A stretch of DNA of 64,000 nucleotides from contig NZ_JALKBH010000011.1 in NCBI RefSeq assembly GCF_023016115.1, positions 1 through 64,000 of the forward strand. The letters run 5' to 3'. Below the pieces are notes generated by a model, which was not told the DNA's origin, made no database searches, and was given only the letters and a program-made list of their open reading frames with translations. Of this stretch, positions 54,732-64,000 are shown in pieces (position 1 is the first letter of the stretch; every line of letters begins with the position of its first letter). This DNA is from Alcanivorax sp. S6407. GTDB lineage: Bacteria; Pseudomonadota; Gammaproteobacteria; Pseudomonadales; Alcanivoracaceae. The translations under genes were made by a program, and so were the position numbers.

Positions 54732-55519
54732 CGTTGCGCCTTGTTGAACAGGGTGAAGAAATTATCGGCAGTGATGCTGGCCAGTTCTTCAATACTGACG
54801 CCCTTCAGTTCCGCCACACATTCCGCCACATTGGCCACAAAGCGCGGCTCGTTGGGCTTGCCTCTAAAGGGCACCGGGGCCAGCCAGGGAGCATCCGTTT
54901 CGATCAGCAGTTTCTCCATGGGCAGGGCCTTGACCGTGTCGCGCAGGGATTCCGCATTGCGGAAGGTGACGATGCCGGAAATGGAAATATAAAAACCCAG
55001 CTCGATGGCCTGCCGGGCCATATCCAGATCTTCAGTGAAACAGTGCAACACGCCCTTCACTTCTCCACCACCATGTTCGCGGAGCAGATTGAGGGTATCG
55101 TCCTTGGCCCCCCGGGTATGCACCACCAGCGGCAACCCGGTTTGCCGTGCTGCCTCGATATGGGCAATAAAATATCGCTTCTGCCATTCCCGCTCTTCCT
55201 TGGCATAGAAGTAATCCAGCCCGGTTTCGCCGATGGCGATCACCTTGGGATGCGCCGCCCGTTCCAGCAGCTCAGCCACTGAAGGCTCACGGGATTCCTT
55301 GTAGAGCGGATGCACCCCAACGCTGGCAAACACCTGCGGGTACTGCTCGGCCAGTGCCTGCACATCCGGAAAGGTTTCCAGATCCACGCCGATACACAAC
55401 ATGTGGCTGACACCCGCCTCTTCCGTCGCCGCCATCATGGCCGAAAAATCCCCGCCATGGGCCTCCAGATTGAGACGATCAAGGTGACAGTGGGAGTCCA
55501 CAAAAGTGGCAGCAGGCAT
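54728..55519 (-). CDS. tatD: TatD family metal-dependent hydrolase (DNase)
   Basis: A 263-residue amidohydrolase-fold TatD/YcfH protein. Metal ligands are in DSHCHLD, IGETGLDYFY, VVHTRGA, LHCFTED and ETDAPWLAP. TatD proteins are magnesium-dependent 3'-5' exonucleases for DNA or RNA. The Met at 55519 is chosen since GGAG lies 6 bp upstream; 55531 and 55552 are alternatives. It lies between pilZ and rmuC, and in many gammaproteobacteria next to pilZ-holB. Confidence 0.93.
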   Translation of the reverse strand: MPAATFVDSHCHLDRLNLEAHGGDFSAMMAATEEAGVSHMLCIGVDLETFPDVQALAEQYPQVFASVGVHPLYKESREPSVAELLERAAHPKVIAIGETGLDYFYAKEEREWQKRYFIAHIEAARQTGLPLVVHTRGAKDDTLNLLREHGGGEVKGVLHCFTEDLDMARQAIELGFYISISGIVTFRNAESLRDTVKALPMEKLLIETDAPWLAPVPFRGKPNEPRFVANVAECVAELKGVSIEELASITADNFFTLFNKAQR

Positions 55520-55537
55520 ATAAAGCTCCATTAAGAC

Positions 55538-55692
55538 CGCAACACGCATCACGCTGCACGCAACAACGCGAAAAAGGTATCAAGCATTAAAACGTCAAAG
55601 GCCGCGCTCAGGCATGGGCGCGGCCTCAAGGGTACAAGAATAGCAGAAACGTCATCCGCGTTGTTGCGTGTTGCGTGAAGCGTGGTGCGTCT
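55538..55692. repeat. inverted heptameric element between tatD and pilZ
   Basis: Left arm: CGCAACA CGCATCA CGCTGCA CGCAACA (55538-55565). Right arm: TGTTGCG TGTTGCG TGAAGCG TGGTGCG (55662-55689), the reverse complement form. Inside is an AGGCCGCGC (55599-55607) / GCGCGGCCT (55618-55626) stem. The right arm ends at the pilZ stop codon, which is in the next heptamer. Confidence 0.88.
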
Positions 55693-55693
55693 C

Positions 55694-56041
55694 CTACATC
55701 GTATGCGTCGGTCGGTCCGACTCGAGGGAGCCTGCAAGATGGTTCTCGATGGTAACGCGGGCGGTGTCGTCCTGATCGGAGAACTGCACGCCGATGCCCG
55801 CGCTGCGGTTGCCCTGGGCACCTTTAGGGGTGATCCACACCACCTTGCCCGCCACCGGAATCTTGTCTGCCTCATCCATGATGTTGAGTAGCAGGAAGAT
55901 TTCCTCACCCAGCTTGTACTGCTTGTCGGTGGGAATGAACAGCCCGCCATTGGTGATAAAGGGCATGTACGCCGAATACAGAACTGCCTTGTCCTTGATG
56001 GACAATGAAAGAATCCCGCTTCTTCCGCCGGGCATCTTCAT
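55694..56041 (-). CDS. pilZ: PilZ domain protein, type IV pilus assembly
   Basis: A 115-residue PilZ of the type IV pilus class. GILSLSIKDKAVLYSAYMPF, NGGLFIPTDKQYKLGEEIFL, AGKVVWITPKGAQGNRSAGI and SDRPTHTM at the end match Pseudomonas PilZ closely. As in those homologues it lacks the RxxxR motif needed for cyclic-di-GMP binding. It is needed for pilus formation and works with PilB and FimX-type proteins. The pilZ-holB-tmk order is usual in gammaproteobacteria. Confidence 0.95.
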   Translation of the reverse strand: MKMPGGRSGILSLSIKDKAVLYSAYMPFITNGGLFIPTDKQYKLGEEIFLLLNIMDEADKIPVAGKVVWITPKGAQGNRSAGIGVQFSDQDDTARVTIENHLAGSLESDRPTHTM

Positions 56042-56121
56042 AGGATTTGCCTCATGGTCGTTATGGACGCAGTAATCAACCGAACGGCCAGTACGACTTT
56101 ATTATTAAAGTTGAATAAAGA

Positions 56122-58792
<2,671 letters not shown>

Positions 58793-58903
58793 AGCGGAAT
58801 TGTAGGGCCTGTTAACAGGAAAGCTACCGGGAATGTTTTGATTCTGCGTTTAAGGAGCCCCTGAATAACGCCTGCCGCGGCCAGGCGACTCCGGGTTAAA
58901 GCC

Positions 58904-59719
58904 TCAGGCGTCAAAAATGGCATCCACCCGCGCTTGCAGGTTGCGCACCTCGGGTGGCACCTGCCATTGCCATTGCGCCAGTTTACGCACCGGGAGCACC
59001 CCGACAACACTGTTGGCCAGAAACAGGCCTTGAGCATGGCGAAGCTGTGACAGCGGCCGCAGATCGCAGCTAACCCCTTCCCCACGCCGGGTCAGATCGT
59101 CCAGCAACCACTGGCGCATGACGCCGGCCACTCCCGACCTCGCAGCGGCAAGATCCGGTGTCCACCATCCCTCTTCAAAACGGGCAAACAGATTCATGGC
59201 CGTCGCTTCCAGAGGCTGACGACGGGGCGACAGCAGCAGCCCCTCCTGCCACCCCTGCCGGGCGACTTCGGCACGGGCCTGCACCTGGGCGAGGCGATTG
59301 AGATGCTTGTAACCAGGGAAAGGGTCTGCCTGCAGAGGCTGTGAGCAAAGCCCCATGACGATCCCTTCCTGGCGGGAACATTTATCCCAAACAGGAAGAT
59401 CGCCGGTTTGCCAAAGCAGGGAGGGAACCGGATTGGCCGGTGGCAGGTAGCCCCGGCCACCGACACCGCGAGTCAGGATCAGCTTGATCAAACCCGGGCC
59501 AGGCTTCTGCGCAAGCGCCTTCTGTAATGCCTGCTCGATCTCAACAGGCTGCGGCGCAGGAATACCCAGAGCCCTGGCACCATCGAGCATCCGCTGACGG
59601 TGCAGGGACAGCAAGGGAATGCGGCCATCGGCCGCGACTCTCAGGGTCTCGAACAGGCCGTCACCGTAGGCCAGGCCCCGGTCACGGCTGTCGATGAATG
59701 CCGGTTGACGCTGGATCAT
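58904..59719 (-). CDS. pabC: aminodeoxychorismate lyase
   Basis: A 271-residue PLP fold-type IV enzyme. The N-terminus has the FIDSRDRGLAYGDGLFETLR motif, the PLP lysine is in GYKHLNRLAQ (about residue 140), and ANSVVGVLPV lies near the end. It forms 4-aminobenzoate for folate by removing pyruvate. It is next to mltG as in E. coli, 111 bp apart here, and 21 bp downstream of fabF. Confidence 0.92.
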   Translation of the reverse strand: MIQRQPAFIDSRDRGLAYGDGLFETLRVAADGRIPLLSLHRQRMLDGARALGIPAPQPVEIEQALQKALAQKPGPGLIKLILTRGVGGRGYLPPANPVPSLLWQTGDLPVWDKCSRQEGIVMGLCSQPLQADPFPGYKHLNRLAQVQARAEVARQGWQEGLLLSPRRQPLEATAMNLFARFEEGWWTPDLAAARSGVAGVMRQWLLDDLTRRGEGVSCDLRPLSQLRHAQGLFLANSVVGVLPVRKLAQWQWQVPPEVRNLQARVDAIFDA

Positions 59720-59740
59720 TGCAACTCCAGTCGCAAGCGG

Positions 59741-60979
59741 TCAGACCTTCTTGAACAACAGTGACCCGTTAGTGCCACCAAAACCGAAGGAATTGGACAG
59801 CGCGTAGTCGATGTTGCGCTCCTGAGCCACATTGGCCACCAGGTTCAAGTCACAGCCTTCATCCGGGTTGTCCAGATTGATGGTCGGAGGGGCGATGGAG
59901 TCACGCATGGCAAGGATGGTGAAGATCGCTTCCACGGCACCGGCGGCACCCAAAAGATGACCGATCATGGATTTGGTGGAACTCATGCACAGCTCGCTGG
60001 CATGCTCACCGAACAGGGTCTTCACCGCCGCCACTTCGGCCAGATCCCCCATCTGGGTAGAAGTGCCGTGGGCATTGATGTAGTCCACTTTCTCCGGTGC
60101 CACGCCGGCATTCTGCAGGGCATTGCGCATGGCACGCATGGCGCCGTCACCGCCCTCGGCAGGGGCAGTAATGTGATACGCATCATCGCTCATGCCGTAA
60201 CCGGCAAGCTCGGCGTAGATGGTGGCACCACGTGCCTTGGCGTGTTCGTATTCTTCCAGCACCACGGCGCCGGCACCGTCAGCCAGCACAAAGCCGTCAC
60301 GGTCCTTGTCCCAGGGACGGCTGGCCGCCTGGGGATCATCATTACGGGTAGACAGCGCACGGGCAGCGGAGAAACCGCCCAGGCCCAAGGGAGTGGAGCC
60401 CTTCTCGGCACCACCAGCCACCATCACGTCCGCCTGCCCCAGCTGGATCTGCTGGGCCGCAAAACCGATGTTGTGGGTACCGGTGGTACAGGCCGTCACG
60501 GTGGCGAAATTGGGGCCCTTCATTCCGTACATGATGGCCAGATTGCCGGCAATCATGTTGATGATGGTGCCGGGCACGAAGAACGGGCTCAACTTTCGCG
60601 GACTGCTGTTGAGCATCTTGATGTGGTTGTCTTCGATATTGGTCAGACCACCAATGCCAGAGCCGATAGCCGCACCCACCCGTTCGGCATCTTCCTTGTC
60701 CATATCCAGACCGGAATCACGTACCGCCTGAATGGCCGCGATCAGCCCGTACTGGATGAAGATATCCATCTTGCGAGCATCTTTTGGCGACAGATACTCA
60801 GAGATATCAAACTCCGGCACAAGGCCGGCAAAGCGGGTGGCAAAGGGTTCGGTATCGAAATGTTCGATGGTACGGATACCACTCTTGCCTGCCTTGATGC
60901 CCTCCCAGGTGGAAGCCACATCAGCACCCAGCGGGGTCAGCATACCCATCCCTGTGATTACAACTCGCCGTAATGTCAC
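59741..60979 (-). CDS. fabF: 3-oxoacyl-[ACP] synthase II
   Basis: A 412-residue beta-ketoacyl-ACP synthase II, elongating acyl chains with malonyl-ACP. The active site Cys is in TACTTGTHN, and the two His in NAHGTST and [15 protein letters not shown] at 60979 is the start, preceded by GGAGG at 7 bp. Its position after acpP is standard. The end [15 protein letters not shown] is complete. Confidence 0.97.
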   Translation of the reverse strand: MTLRRVVITGMGMLTPLGADVASTWEGIKAGKSGIRTIEHFDTEPFATRFAGLVPEFDISEYLSPKDARKMDIFIQYGLIAAIQAVRDSGLDMDKEDAERVGAAIGSGIGGLTNIEDNHIKMLNSSPRKLSPFFVPGTIINMIAGNLAIMYGMKGPNFATVTACTTGTHNIGFAAQQIQLGQADVMVAGGAEKGSTPLGLGGFSAARALSTRNDDPQAASRPWDKDRDGFVLADGAGAVVLEEYEHAKARGATIYAELAGYGMSDDAYHITAPAEGGDGAMRAMRNALQNAGVAPEKVDYINAHGTSTQMGDLAEVAAVKTLFGEHASELCMSSTKSMIGHLLGAAGAVEAIFTILAMRDSIAPPTINLDNPDEGCDLNLVANVAQERNIDYALSNSFGFGGTNGSLLFKKV

Positions 60980-61130
60980 CCGATTTCCTCCAGTACGTTC
61001 AAATTTGGAGCATTAAACTCTATGGAATGCGACAAGATTACTACAAAGCTGCAGTGATCACGCCGCCATTATGTAAGAGGCTGTTAGTCAGTCCATGCCA
61101 GCCAAGAGTGAAGGCTACCTGAAAAACGGC

Positions 61131-61173
61131 CACAAAAAAGCCGCAAGTTCGAGGAACATGCGGCCCTTTTGTG
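61131..61173 (-). terminator. intrinsic terminator of acpP
   Basis: GCCGCA/TGCGGC stem on the minus strand with TTTTTTGTGG after it, about 25 bp beyond the acpP stop. It separates acpP from fabF, though partial read-through is likely as in related bacteria. Confidence 0.85.
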
Positions 61174-61192
61174 GTGCTCAGCAGCTAATGAA

Positions 61193-61426
61193 TTAGCTGT
61201 GGGCTTTGATGTAGTCGACTGCGGACTGAACAGTGCTGATCTTCTCAGCTTCTTCGTCCGGAATCTCGGTCTCGAATTCTTCTTCGAGAGCCATTACCAG
61301 CTCAACGGTGTCCAGGGAGTCTGCACCCAGATCTTCAACGAAGGACGCTTCAGATTTTACGTCTTCCGGCTTAACACCCAGTTGTTCCACGATGATTTTT
61401 TGTACGCGTTCTTCGATGCTGCTCAT
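61193..61426 (-). CDS. acpP: acyl carrier protein
   Basis: A 77-residue acidic ACP. The phosphopantetheine Ser is in [18 protein letters not shown] (about residue 37). It carries acyl chains for FabD, FabG and FabF and for PlsX. A candidate promoter is directly upstream, so it can be expressed more than its neighbours. Confidence 0.98.
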   Translation of the reverse strand: MSSIEERVQKIIVEQLGVKPEDVKSEASFVEDLGADSLDTVELVMALEEEFETEIPDEEAEKISTVQSAVDYIKAHS

Positions 61427-61475
61427 GATCCTATAACTCTCCTGATTGATGGTGTGCTAGCACCTGTCAGCGGCT

Positions 61476-61505
61476 ATTCTAGGTGAACGCCGTTTGCGCT
61501 TGCAA
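61476..61505 (-). promoter_or_regulatory. candidate acpP promoter
   Basis: On the minus strand TTGCAA (61500-61505) and TAGAAT (61476-61481) are 18 bp apart, about 50 bp upstream of the acpP start. The -35 box lies within the palindrome CGCTTGCAAGCG (61497-61508), so a regulator could bind over it. Confidence 0.6.
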
Positions 61506-61613
61506 GCGAACTGACCCGGTGCGATTCCTTCAAGTTTTTCCAAATATTTTTCTCTGTAAAAACAGTGAATTACACTGCCCCACAGAGAGCCACTCTCATG
61601 CCCACTTTTGGGT

Positions 61614-62345
61614 CTAGCCGGTAAACATACCGCCATTGACGTGCAAAGTGGTGCCGGTAACGTAGCCGCCACCGTCGCTGGCAAGCCAGGCCACGGCACT
61701 GGCAATCTCTTCCGGCTGGCCCAGACGGCCCAGCGGAATACCTGACAGCAGAGATTCTTTCTGGGCCTCGGGCAGCGCATCCGTCATGTCAGTCTGGATG
61801 AAACCCGGTGCCACGGAATTCACGGTAATGTTGCGCGAACCCAGCTCACGGGCCAGTGCACGAGTAAAGCCTTCTACCCCGCCCTTGGCAGCCGCATAGT
61901 TGGCCTGGCCCGCATTGCCCATGGTACCCACCACGGAACTGATATTGATGATGCGACCCCAGCGCGCCTTGGTCATGCCTTTCAGGCAGCCCTTGCTGAC
62001 GCGATAGAGAGAGTTGAGATTGGTGTTGATCACATCTTCCCACTCATCATCCTTCATGCGCAGCATGATGTTGTCGCGGGTGATGCCGGCATTGTTAACC
62101 AGCACCAGAGGTGCACCATGCTCATCGGCGATGCTTTTCAGTGTGTCGGCAACGGATTCCTTGTCGGTCACATTCAGCACCTTGCCGGCACCGTTGGCAC
62201 CCAGGGCTTCACCGATGGCAGCAGCGCCGCTCTCGGAGGTGGCAGTGCCCACCACAAAGAAACCGTCTTCAATAAGCTTGTTGGCAATCGCGCGGCCAAT
62301 ACCGCGGCTGGCGCCTGTGACCAGAGCCACTTTCTTGTCTGACAT
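61614..62345 (-). CDS. fabG: 3-oxoacyl-[ACP] reductase
   Basis: A 243-residue SDR with TGASRGIG near the N-terminus, NNAG, the catalytic Ser in NISSVVG, and Tyr/Lys in YAAAKGGVEGF. VNSVAPGFIQTDMT and LHVNGGMFTG at the end are typical of FabG. It reduces 3-oxoacyl-ACP with NADPH. It sits between fabD and acpP. Confidence 0.97.
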   Translation of the reverse strand: MSDKKVALVTGASRGIGRAIANKLIEDGFFVVGTATSESGAAAIGEALGANGAGKVLNVTDKESVADTLKSIADEHGAPLVLVNNAGITRDNIMLRMKDDEWEDVINTNLNSLYRVSKGCLKGMTKARWGRIINISSVVGTMGNAGQANYAAAKGGVEGFTRALARELGSRNITVNSVAPGFIQTDMTDALPEAQKESLLSGIPLGRLGQPEEIASAVAWLASDGGGYVTGTTLHVNGGMFTG

Positions 62346-62369
62346 TCTGTTATCTCCTGACAGAAGCTT

Positions 62370-63296
62370 TTACAGCCCCAGCGCCTTGTCGAAGGCATCA
62401 CCGCTTTCCAGCGGGCTGGCTGCAATCTCGCGATCAATCCGTTTGATCAGTCCGCACAGCACCTTGCCGGGGCCGCACTCATAAACATTGCTGACACCCT
62501 GCTGGCCCAGCGCCTGAATGGTTTCCACCCAGCGCACCGGTGAATACAGCTGGCGTACCAGCGCATCACGAATCTGTGCCGGGTCAGTCTCTGCCACTAC
62601 ATCCACATTGTTGATGACCGGGATTTCAGCCGCATGAAAATTGGTGGCGTTGAGAGTCTCGGCCAGCTTGTCGGCTGCGGGCTTCATCAGCGCACAGTGG
62701 GACGGCACACTCACCGGCAGCGGCATGGCACGCTTGGCTCCGGCTTCCTTACAGGCAGCGATGGCACGCTCGACAGCGTCCGCAGCACCGGCAATCACCA
62801 CCTGACCGGGAGCATTGAAATTCACCGCTTCCACTACGGAACCTTCGGCGGCCTTGTCACAGGCGGCTCGCACCTGGTCATCATCCAGCCCCAGCACCGC
62901 AGCCATCTTGCCCTCGCCTTCGGCAACGGCCTGCTGCATCAGCTGGCCACGGGTACGCACCAGACGCACCGCATCCCCCAGATTGATCACCCCCGCGCAG
63001 CTCAGCGCGGTGTATTCACCCAGGCTGTGACCGGCAAGAAAGTGTGGGCGCGGACCACCGCTCTGCTCCCACAAGCGCCACAGGGCCACACCGGCGGTGA
63101 GCAGCAACGGCTGGGTATTTTCGGTCTGGTTCATCAGCTCCTGGGGACCTTCCTGAGACATGGCCCAGAGGTCCAGGTCCAGCGCACCAGAGGCTTCCTG
63201 AAAAGTCTGCTTGACCGCCGGGCGATCAGCAAAATCAGCCAGCATACCCAGCGACTGGGAACCCTGACCGGGGAAAATAAAGGCAGTTTTGGACAT
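62370..63296 (-). CDS. fabD: malonyl-CoA:ACP transacylase
   Basis: A 308-residue FabD. FPGQGSQ at the start, the nucleophile Ser in AGHSLGEYTALSCAGV, the substrate Arg in VRTRGQLMQQAV and the His in SVPSHCALMKPA are all present. It transfers malonate to ACP. It starts 82 bp after the plsX stop and precedes fabG by 24 bp. Confidence 0.97.
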   Translation of the reverse strand: MSKTAFIFPGQGSQSLGMLADFADRPAVKQTFQEASGALDLDLWAMSQEGPQELMNQTENTQPLLLTAGVALWRLWEQSGGPRPHFLAGHSLGEYTALSCAGVINLGDAVRLVRTRGQLMQQAVAEGEGKMAAVLGLDDDQVRAACDKAAEGSVVEAVNFNAPGQVVIAGAADAVERAIAACKEAGAKRAMPLPVSVPSHCALMKPAADKLAETLNATNFHAAEIPVINNVDVVAETDPAQIRDALVRQLYSPVRWVETIQALGQQGVSNVYECGPGKVLCGLIKRIDREIAASPLESGDAFDKALGL

Positions 63297-63378
63297 GTCT
63301 TATCCTCTTTTCAAGCGCCGCAGTATGCCCGGTTTGGCGTTCACTGTCCGGGCAAGGCTGCAACAAAGTATTGCCGTA

Positions 63379-64000
63379 TCAGGCCTGGGCAGTGTCTTGT
63401 GCCGCTTCCGGCGCCAGGGCATCACGAATCAGGGCAGGAACGTTGCGACGGGCTTCCAGTTCTGCCACTTCCAGGGCACTGATAAAGCCTTCCACACTGG
63501 TGCCGCCGTGGCTTTTCACCACAACCCCTTTCAATCCCACCAGACTGGCACCATTGTAACGATCCGGATCCATGCGCTTTTTCAGGCCAGCCAGCACCGG
63601 CAGTGCCAGCAGGCCGCTGAGCTTGCGCAGCCAGGAAGAGCCGATCTCTTCACGGATCATGTTGCCAATCATCTTGGCCACGCCCTCCATGGTTTTCAGC
63701 GACACGTTGCCAACAAAGCCGTCACATACGACAACGTCTGCCTCGCCAGCAAAAATGCCGTTACCTTCCACGAAGCCCACATAGTTCATGTCTGGTGTGT
63801 CACGCAGTAGCGCCGCCGCTTCCTTGATCTGCTCGTTACCCTTGATGTCTTCCTCACCGATATTGAGCAACGCCACCCGTGGCTGGCGTTCGCCGTCCAC
63901 AGCACGAACCAGCGCCTGCCCCATCAGGGCGAATTGCACCAGGTGAGCGGGCTCGGAATCCACATTGGCGCCCAGGTCGAGCATGTGGCAGTGGCCGGTG
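63379..64000 (-). CDS. plsX: phosphate acyltransferase PlsX, partial
   Basis: The C-terminal 206 residues of PlsX; the start lies beyond the right edge. The frame enters as TGHCHMLDLGANVDSEPAHL and continues with ALLNIGEEDIKGNEQIKEAA, NYVGFVEGNGIFAGEADVVV and CDGFVGNVSLKTMEG, all standard PlsX sequence. It makes acyl-phosphate from acyl-ACP for phospholipid synthesis. It leads into fabD, as in most bacteria. Confidence 0.96.
   Translation of the reverse strand, partial: TGHCHMLDLGANVDSEPAHLVQFALMGQALVRAVDGERQPRVALLNIGEEDIKGNEQIKEAAALLRDTPDMNYVGFVEGNGIFAGEADVVVCDGFVGNVSLKTMEGVAKMIGNMIREEIGSSWLRKLSGLLALPVLAGLKKRMDPDRYNGASLVGLKGVVVKSHGGTSVEGFISALEVAELEARRNVPALIRDALAPEAAQDTAQA

Overview
The window is chromosomal DNA of a gammaproteobacterium. 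The best fit is a marine, hydrocarbon-degrading relative of Alcanivorax. Reasons are the Pseudomonas-like gene neighbourhoods (tatD-pilZ-holB-tmk-mltG-pabC-fabF-acpP-fabG-fabD-plsX, a nas locus with a kinase/phosphatase gene, etfBA divergent from ETF-QO), a Baeyer-Villiger-type monooxygenase paired with a PF10118 hydrolase, and several lipid-related enzymes. The genus is inference; the class is well supported by gene order and motifs.

Layout. Positions 1-140 hold the minus-strand promoter and boxA leader of an rRNA operon whose 16S gene lies just left of the window. 387-4300 is a four-gene operon (circularly permuted ATP-grasp, alpha-E, transglutaminase-like, Anbu proteasome-like), a predicted peptide-ligation and cleavage system of unknown product. 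4479-16000 holds oxidoreductases (LhgO-like, SDR, etfBA/ETF-QO, MpaB-like, HpnE-like), a pseudouridine synthase and small membrane proteins. 16462-22552 has a 1449-aa protein of unknown family ending in a zincin-like HExxH domain, behind a PhoD-like phosphatase without a signal peptide. 22881-30625 has the monooxygenase/hydrolase pair, MAPEG, a GNAT-nitrilase fusion, a sirtuin and DAHP synthase. 30915-33950 is a lipoprotein of long Cys-containing tandem repeats. 34263-37236 has an esterase, a K+ channel with a zinc ribbon and a redoxin gene broken by one in-frame TAG. 37294-47926 is the nitrate assimilation locus, two divergent transcription units with clear sigma-54 promoters facing away from a shared control region. 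48059-55519 has TetR, an aminotransferase, a YiiX-like protein, a GlyGly-CTERM trypsin, rmuC and tatD. 55694-64000 is pilZ, holB, tmk, mltG, pabC and the fatty-acid synthesis cluster, ending inside plsX.

Main unexpected signal. Many gaps between genes hold short arrays with a strict 7-bp period. The heptamer sequence differs from site to site, yet the two arms of one element are reverse complements of each other. Several arrays stop within a few bases of stop codons, or include one. They lie beside REP-like hairpin elements that recur in the window in both orientations. The strongest protein-level leads are the zincin/PhoD pair, the Cys-repeat lipoprotein and the Anbu/ATP-grasp operon.
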